A stretch of 64,000 nt of DNA, taken from positions 10,373,001 through 10,437,000 of the forward strand of contig JAUIMM010000211.1 in the NCBI GenBank assembly GCA_031769625.1, written 5' to 3'. The position numbers were made by a program, and so were the translations under genes. This document shows, piece by piece, positions 57,823 to 64,000 of the stretch (its first letter is position 1; the number at the start of each line of letters is the position of its first letter). The notes below the pieces were generated by a model. That model had not been told where the DNA came from and searched no databases. It saw only the letters and a list, made by a program, of their open reading frames with translations. Source of the stretch: Taudactylus pleione. Taxonomy: Eukaryota > Chordata > Amphibia > Anura > Myobatrachidae.

Positions 57823-58198
57823 GAACGCAGGCGTGCCAAAAGGTCAAAACGGGCGTTTTAAGGGTGTGCATAATTAACAAAGCAGCGTCATCGACCACGT
57901 CACTTGGTTGTCTTTTAGCCTGAACTGTTCGCATGATTGCGGTAGGAAAATCCAACCACAAGCACTGCGAGCACTTCAGACGCCTTTCGATGTACTCGAT
58001 TAATCAAATAAATAGCGGAGATGACGTAGGATGCGAGCGGCCAAGGGGCGTCTTTACAAAATAGCGAGTGCATGTTTTGTTCGCTCGCTCAGACATAGAG
58101 GTGTCAACAGACCGCAAAGAGCGAGCGCTCAATTTAAATAGCCGGCCCCTTTTTCTGAATGAGCGAGCGCAAATAGCGTCCGGCTCTGAATCAGGCCC
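57823..58198. mobile_element. Harbinger-type MITE, family C, lacking its left 230 bases
   Basis: From GAACGCAGGCGTGCC to GGCTCTGAATCAGGCCC it follows 41091-41465 closely (only scattered differences), but the left end is missing. The near identity suggests a recent common source. Confidence 0.85.
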
Positions 58199-58357
58199 TC
58201 AGCCCCGGCTTATCGTGTATTGCAGTCAAGCAAATAGAAAGACAGTGGAATCTTGGTGGTATCTTTGGGATTTGCTAACAGCCAAGTCTCTATGGCACAA
58301 TCCTGGCTCTCTGGACTAACTGCCTGCGGTGCTTCTACATAGGGGAATGAAGTGGAG

Positions 58358-58715
58358 CAGGGGCGTTTCTCGAGAGGAGGGGGCCCGTGTGCAGTCTCCG
58401 ACACAGGGCCCCCTCTTCTCCGCCCGGCGGCCAGCAGCGCATTGAGCTGTGTGCGGCTAGCGCCGAAGTTATAGATTCTGGGCACTAGAGTGTGCCCAGA
58501 GTCTATAATGAATGCACAGGAATGCGGCGGCCATCTTCCCTGTACTGCGCATGCGCAAACGATGGGAAAATGGCCGCCGCGGCAGTTTTTCAGTTGTTTT
58601 ACAGCGTCGGACCCCTGCGCCGATGTGGGACTCCAGAGAGGTAAGTAATATTATGGGTGCAGGGTGTGCGGTACGGGGCCCCGCACAACCTGCACCCTTT
58701 ATAGATACGCCCCTG
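58358..58715. mobile_element. Non-autonomous hAT-like element with exact 8-bp duplication
   Basis: Starts CAGGGGCGTTTCTCGAGAGG and ends TATAGATACGCCCCTG; AAGTGGAG on both sides (58350-58357, 58716-58723). It contains two large hairpins, GACTCTGGGC-type near 58478-58508 and GGTACGGGGCCCCGCAC near 58670-58686. Confidence 0.9.
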
Positions 58716-58914
58716 AAGTGGAGCTTTCAGGGCAACTAATAATAACAGGCCTTAGAGAAGCCACATGGGCTGTAGTGTGGATAAACACAACATCTGCCCA
58801 ATCATGCGGCTTATGTGCTGCCTTCCAATTTGCAGCGAATAACAAACTGTTTAAACTCCTTTGATAGAGGTCAAGAAACTCCTAGATATGTAGAATTCAC
58901 CTTAGTGTATAAAT

Positions 58915-61705
58915 GGGATACGTTCAGAATCCCGACCGCTGGCATCCCGAAGGTAAGTAGCAGGGTTAGGGGTTGGGGTTAGGCACTAGAGGGATGGTTA
59001 GGTTTAGGCTATAAGGGGGAGGTTTAGGTTTAGGCACTAGGGGGAGATAAGGTTTAAGCATCGGGGAGGGGAAGGTTAGGTTTAGGCACTAGGGGGAAGG
59101 TTAAGTTCAGGCACTGGGGAGGGGAAGGTTAGGTTTATGCATCTGGGAGGGGAAGGTTAGGTTTAGGCACTAGGGGGGAGGTTAGGTTCAGGCACTGGGG
59201 AGGGGAAGGTTACGTTTAGGCACTAGGGGGGAGGTTAGGCTTAGGCACTGGGAAGGGGAAGGTTAGGTTTAGGCACTAGGGGAGAGGTTAGGTTTAGGCA
59301 CCGGGGAGGGGAAGGTTAGGTTTAGGCACTAAGGGGGAGGGTTAGGTTTAGGGACTAGGGGAAAGGTTAGGTTCAGGCACTAGGAGGGAGGTTAGGCTCA
59401 GGCACTGGGGTGGGGAAGGTTAGGTTTAGGCACTAGGGGGGAGGTTAGGTTTAGGCACTAGGGGGGAGGTTAGGTTCAGGCACTGGGGAGGGGAAGGTTA
59501 CATTTAGGCACGAGGGGGGAGGTTAGGTTTAGGCACTGGGAAGGGGAAGGTTAGGTTTAGGCACTAGAGGAGAGGTTAGGTTTAGGCACCGGGGAGGGGA
59601 GGGTTAGGTTTAGGCACTAGGGGGGAGGGTTAGGTTTAGGCACTAGGGGAGAGGTTAGGTTCAGGCACTAGGGGGGAGGTTAGGTTTTGGCCATCGGGGA
59701 GGGGAAGGTTAGGTTTAGGCACTAGGGGGGAGGGTTAGGTTTAGGCACCAGGGAGTGAATGTTAGGTTTAGGCACCAGGGAGGGGAAGGTTAGGTTTAGG
59801 CACCGGGAAGGTTAAGTTTAGGCACTGGGGAGGGGAAGGTTGGGTTTAGGCATCGGGGAGGGGAGGGTTAGGTTTAGGCACTAGGGGGGAGGTTAGGTTC
59901 AGGCACCGGGGAGGGGAAGGTTAGGTTTAGGCACTAGGGGGAAGGTTAAGTTCAGGCACTGGGGAGGGGAAGGTTAGGTTTATGCATCTGGGAGGGGAAG
60001 GTTAGGTTTAGGCACTAGGGGGGAGGTTAGGTTCAGGCACCGGGGAGGGGAAGGTTAGGTTCAGGCACTAGGGGAGAGGTTAGGCTCAGGCACTGGGGAG
60101 GGGAAGGTTACATTTAGGCACTAGGGGGGAGGTTAGGTTTAGGCACTGGGAAGGGGAAGGTTAGGTTTAGGCACTAGGGGAGAGGTTAGGTTTAGGCACC
60201 GGGGAGGGGAAGGTTAGGTTTAGGCACTAAGGGGGAGGGTTAGGTTTAGGGACTAGGGGAGAGGTTAGGTTCAGGCACTAGGAGGGAGGTTAGGCTCAGG
60301 CACTGGGGTGGGGAAGGTTAGGTTTAGGCACTGGGGGAGGTTAGGTTTAGGCACTAGGGGGGAGGTTAGGTTCAGGCACTGGGGAGGGGAAGGTTACATT
60401 TAGGCACGAGGGGGGAGGTTAGGTTTAGGCACTGGGAAGGGGAAGGTTAGGTTTAGGCACTAGGGGAGAGGTTAGGTTCAGGCACTGGGGAGGGTAAGGT
60501 TTGGTTTAGGCACAAGGGGGGAGGTTAGGTTTAGGCACTAGGGGGAGGTTAGGTTCAGGCACTTTGGAGGGGAAGGTTAGGTTTAGGCACTAGGGGGGAG
60601 GTTAGGTTTAGGCACTGGGGGGAGATTAGGTTTAGGCACTAGGGGAGAGGTTAGGTTTAGGCACTAGGGAGGAGGTGAGGTTCAGGCACTAGGGGGGAGG
60701 TTAGGTTCAGGCACTTTGGAGGGGAAGGTTAGGTTCAGGCACTGGGGAGGGGAAGGTTAGGTTTAGGTACTAGGGGGGAGGCTAGGTTTAGGCACTAAGG
60801 GGGAGGTTAGGTTCAGGCATCGGGGAGGGGAAGGTTAGGTTTAGGCACTAGGGGGGAGGTTAGGGACATTGGGGAGGGGAAGGTTAGGTTTAGGCACTAG
60901 GGGGGAGGTTAGGTTCAGGCACCGGGGAGGCGAAGATTAGGTTTAGGCACTAGGGGGAAGTTAGTTTTAGGCACCAGGGAGGGGAAGGTTAGGTTTAGGC
61001 ACTAGGGGGGAGGTTAGGGGTACCCGGGAGGGGAAGGTTAGGTTTAGGCACTAGGGGGAAGGTTAGGGTTAGGCACCAGGGAGGGGAATGTTAGGTTAGG
61101 CACTAGGGGGGAGGTTAGGTTTAGGCACTAGGGGGAAGGTTAGGTTTAGGCACTAGGAGGGAGGTTCGGTTTAGGCACTAGGAGGGAGGTTAGGTTTAGG
61201 CACTAGGGGGAGGTTAGGTTTAGGCACTAGGGGGAGGTTAGGTTTAGGCACTAGGGGAAGGTTAGGTTCAGGCACTGGGGAGGGGAAGGTTAGGTTTAGG
61301 CACTAGGGGGGAGGTTAGGTTTAGGCACCGGGGAGGGGAAGGTTATGGTTAGGCACTAGGGGGGAGGTTAGGTTTAGGCACCGGGGAGGGGAAGGTTAGG
61401 GTTAGGCACTAGGGGGGAAGTTAGGTTTAGGCACTAGGGGGGAGGTTAGGTTTAGGCACCAGGGAGGGGATGGTTTAGGCACTAGGGGGGAGGTTAGGTT
61501 CAGGCCCCGGGGAGGGGAAGGTTAGGTTTAGGCACTAGGGGGAGGTTAGGTTTAGGCACTGGGGAGGGAGGTTTAGGGAGAGGGGGAGGGTTAGGATACT
61601 GACTGACAGGTGTCATTATCCTAACCCTGTCGGGGTGCTGGCATCATTATTTTGACTGCCGGGATCCTGAGTGCCGGCATCCCATACCCATCCCGTATAA
61701 TCATA
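58915..61705. mobile_element. CGGGAT-type element with greatly expanded G-rich core
   Basis: AGAATCCCGACCGCTGGCAT at the left; GCCGGGATCCTGAGTGCCGG at the right, the same outer words as in 22985-23290. The core is the 2.6-kb minisatellite listed next. The four other copies in the window have cores of only about 150-400 bases. Confidence 0.75.
58965..61590. repeat. G-rich 26-29-bp minisatellite with TTAGGTTTAGG words
   Basis: About 95 units such as GGTTAGGTTTAGGCACTAGG followed by GGGGAG, alternating with a longer unit ending ACTGGGGAGGGGAA. Blocks recur, for example 59070-59190 and 59915-60035 share the rare TATGCATCTGGGAGGGGAAG. Runs of four to six G spaced by short loops favour G-quadruplex folding of the + strand. 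Confidence 0.95.
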
Positions 61706-62280
61706 TATAAGTCACAAGGCGGCAGAAAATAAACAGAACAGTAACACTGATCTACAATCCTCTTATTATTACCAAATGGCGATAGGTAGAACGCTTACAA
61801 AAATAAATGGACGAGCTAACATTTAAATTGTAGGCTATTTTGTCGAATTAACATCACACTATGGAGGGGGTATGGGCACAGTTATGAGGGGGATGGGCAA
61901 TTTTTTGGGTAGGGGGATGGATTTGTTCCACTCGTCTAGATGCTGGATCTGGGGGGAGGGGCAGCCATGGACCCTCCGCAGCCCAGCACACAGCAGCTGA
62001 GCTGGGGAGAGAGACTGCTGCTCCGTACCCCTTTCACGCACTAGCAGCAATATCCTGGGTTATTTTGCGTGAATGCGCAGCAATTGCTACTGACTCGGGC
62101 CCCTCTGGCCGGCCTGGGACCCCCCACTCTCTGCGCTCTGAAACAAATAGCACATTAAAAGAAAAATACGCAATGCATCTGAGAGAGAGCCAGACCATTA
62201 TAGATAAGACAATGGGGAAAATGTACTAACAAAGTGCAAATATACCAAAGTCCATGGCAATTAATTAGCAATTAGTGTTG
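61706..62280. other. No gene seen
   Basis: Mixed sequence with a small frame on the minus strand (61859-62050) that has no recognised domain. Nothing else supported. Confidence 0.4.
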
Positions 62281-62285
62281 ATCAG

Positions 62286-62580
62286 TCTAATGGGCCCCAT
62301 CCATCTGCGATGGATTGCCGCGATCCTGCGATGCTGCATTCCGGCATCGCGGGATCGCAGAAATCCAACATGTTGGATTTTGACGATCACGATCAAAAAA
62401 TTATCGTCAAATCGCTGACATTTAACATGGCAAATGTTTGTAATCCAGTGACGGATCACAGAACATCGATGGTGGGCGATCGGAAGTTTCCGATGGGCGA
62501 TCATAAATTTCCGATCACATCCCTGCATCGCGACGATCCGTCGCAGATGTATGGCCACCTTTATGCAGAGTTTTTTCAAC
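62286..62580. repeat. Palindrome-rich repeat (CATCTGCGATGG ends)
   Basis: TGGGCCCCATCCATCTGCGA at the left and TCGCAGATGTATGGCCACCT at the right in inverted order, with GATCACGATC-like words inside. The style matches the GGCCCCCATACATC elements that follow. Not fully bounded. Confidence 0.45.
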
Positions 62581-62843
62581 TCTAATTCCAATCCTCAAGT
62601 ACTTTCAACAGGTCATGATTTCAGGATTTCTGTGTGTAGCAACAAGTGGGATAATTACTGAGCAAGAAAAATAAAATAAAGGCCCCCGTACATCTGCGAT
62701 GTATTGGCATGGCCGGCTCCAGTAGGAGCTGTGCCCTGTGCAAGAACGGAACAGTGCCCATTACTCCTCGCATGCGGCGCAGCTGCGCATACCCGAAAAG
62801 AAGGCACACCTAATTTCCTCACGTCACGCCTTCTATATGATGT

Positions 62844-63848
62844 AAAGGCCCCCATACATCAACAATCGATTGTGGCAATTCTGCAATTAGCAATCAATTG
62901 TGTATAAAAATCTGCAATGTATGGGATTCACAGATCGCAGATTGCAACCAAAAAGTGATTGGAATTGTTAAATCAGATTGTCCAACATGTTGGATTTCAC
63001 AGATGGATTGGGGCTGTATATTGCTAGTGTATGGACATAGGCCCTGATTCAGAGCCGGTCGCTATTTGCGCTCGCTCGTCCAGAAAATAGAGGTGGCTAT
63101 TCAAATGAACCGTTCGCTCTTTGCGGTCTGTTCACGCCTCTAGGTCTGAACAGCGAACAAAACTTGCGGTCGTTTTTTGGGAAACTACGCCCCCTGGCCG
63201 CTCGCATCCGACGTCATGTCCGCTATTTATTAGATTAATCGAGTACATCGAACAGGGTATGAACTGCTCGTTATTCTTGTGGTTGGTTTTTCCTACCACA
63301 ATCTTGCGAGCAGTTCTGGCTAAAAAAAACCCCAGTGACGTTGTCAATGACGCTGCTGTTTTAAATATGCACACCCATAAAACGCCCGTTTTGACCTTTA
63401 AGCACGCCTGCGTTCTGATTTCCACTCCCCGTTTTCAAGCACCTTCCCCTGTTACCACCCACATACGCCTCATCCTGTCACTCAAATTAGCAGGCATTCG
63501 CTATTTTGCGAGCACATGAATTTCGGCCGCACTGACTGGTTCGCGCATGCGTATAACGATCCGTACGCATGCGCAGTTGGCCAAACATTGCTCGGAGCGA
63601 ACGAGCTGCCGCTTACGAGTGGCTCTGAATGAGGGCCATGATCAGCAGATTTGCAGACCGATACTAGTAAAATGATGGGCCTTTCAAGATTGGCAGATCT
63701 GTGTTTGCTGAAATCGGTCTGCAAATCACTGTTAAATATCTGTAATGTATGGACGCAGATTGCTCGATTGGCAAATCCTAAGATCGGGCAATAAATCTTC
63801 ATATTGCTCAATTGTGGTTTTGAGTCTGCTGATGTATGGGGGCCTTTA
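62844..63848. mobile_element. GGCCCCCATACATC element interrupted by a family C MITE
   Basis: AAAGGCCCCCATACATCAAC at the left and TGATGTATGGGGGCCTTT at the right are inverted partners. The element is split by the Harbinger-type MITE at 63040-63638. A further left-end-like word, AAGGCCCCCGTACATCTGCG, is at 62681. Confidence 0.72.
63040..63638. mobile_element. Harbinger-type MITE, family C, inverted orientation
   Basis: GGCCCTGATTCAGAGCCGGT at the left, GTGGCTCTGAATGAGGGCC at the right. The interior is the reverse complement of 40864-41465. Flanks ATA and ATG differ by one base. The right end matches the autonomous element's CTCATTC form. Confidence 0.85.
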
Positions 63849-64000
63849 CTTGGGGGCGTGCTGGTATGGCACGCCTCCCGTTTCACAGGACATTTTCTAA
63901 ACTCTCACCCTATTACATTTGGCCCCTGATCGGGATAAGCATATCGGGGATTTTTGACATGAAGAATTTCACTGATTCCCCGACGGATCAGCGATCATCA

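Noticed and set aside
58965..61590. Interstitial telomere
   Set aside because: Units of 26-29 bases include GCACTAGG and G runs and are not tandem TTAGGG. The array sits inside a dispersed repeat with its own flanks.

Overview
The window is a vertebrate nuclear locus, most likely from an anuran amphibian. It carries exons 2 to 7 of the brain sulfotransferase-like gene SULT4A1 on the + strand (10398-33852). Exon 1 lies upstream of the window, so bases 1-10397 are intron 1. The exon sizes visible here (131, 81, 127, 95, 139 and 113 coding bases), the canonical splice sites and the nearly human-like protein make this call firm. The frog assignment is an inference from the dense load of PIF/Harbinger-type and hAT-type DNA transposons, palindromic MITEs and minisatellites, with no LINE or LTR retrotransposon that I recognise.

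Region by region. Bases 845-9398 are one complete PIF/Harbinger DNA transposon with a TAT duplication on each side. It holds three apparently intact spliced genes: a DDE transposase on the - strand and two different SANT/Myb-like DNA-binding proteins on the + strand. It also holds two minisatellites (51 bp and 48 bp units). Bases 9.4-34.4 kb are the SULT4A1 exons and 3' UTR, with introns built largely of short non-autonomous elements. Many of these end in GGGCCTGATTCAGA-like termini with 3-bp duplications, resembling the termini of the big Harbinger. Bases 34.4-64 kb contain no gene I can support. They are a mosaic of MITEs, hAT-type elements and four large tandem-repeat or repeat-derived blocks: a 38-bp minisatellite at 39.2-40.35 kb, a 7.2-kb array of a 19-bp unit at 46.5-53.6 kb inside a hAT-like element, a G-rich 26-29-bp array at 58.97-61.6 kb, and GTCGAC-rich elements at 38.4 and 23.9 kb.

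How the parts relate. The only host gene is SULT4A1. The transposon genes form a self-contained mobile system: a transposase plus SANT/Myb partners of the kind that help Harbinger transposases enter the nucleus and bind the element ends. The many short elements share terminal bases, target-site length and subterminal sequence with it, and are plausible passengers. Several insertions are nested in one another, which gives a relative chronology. The long open reading frames of the tandem arrays (up to 2356 codons) are by-products of stop-free repeat units and are not annotated as genes.
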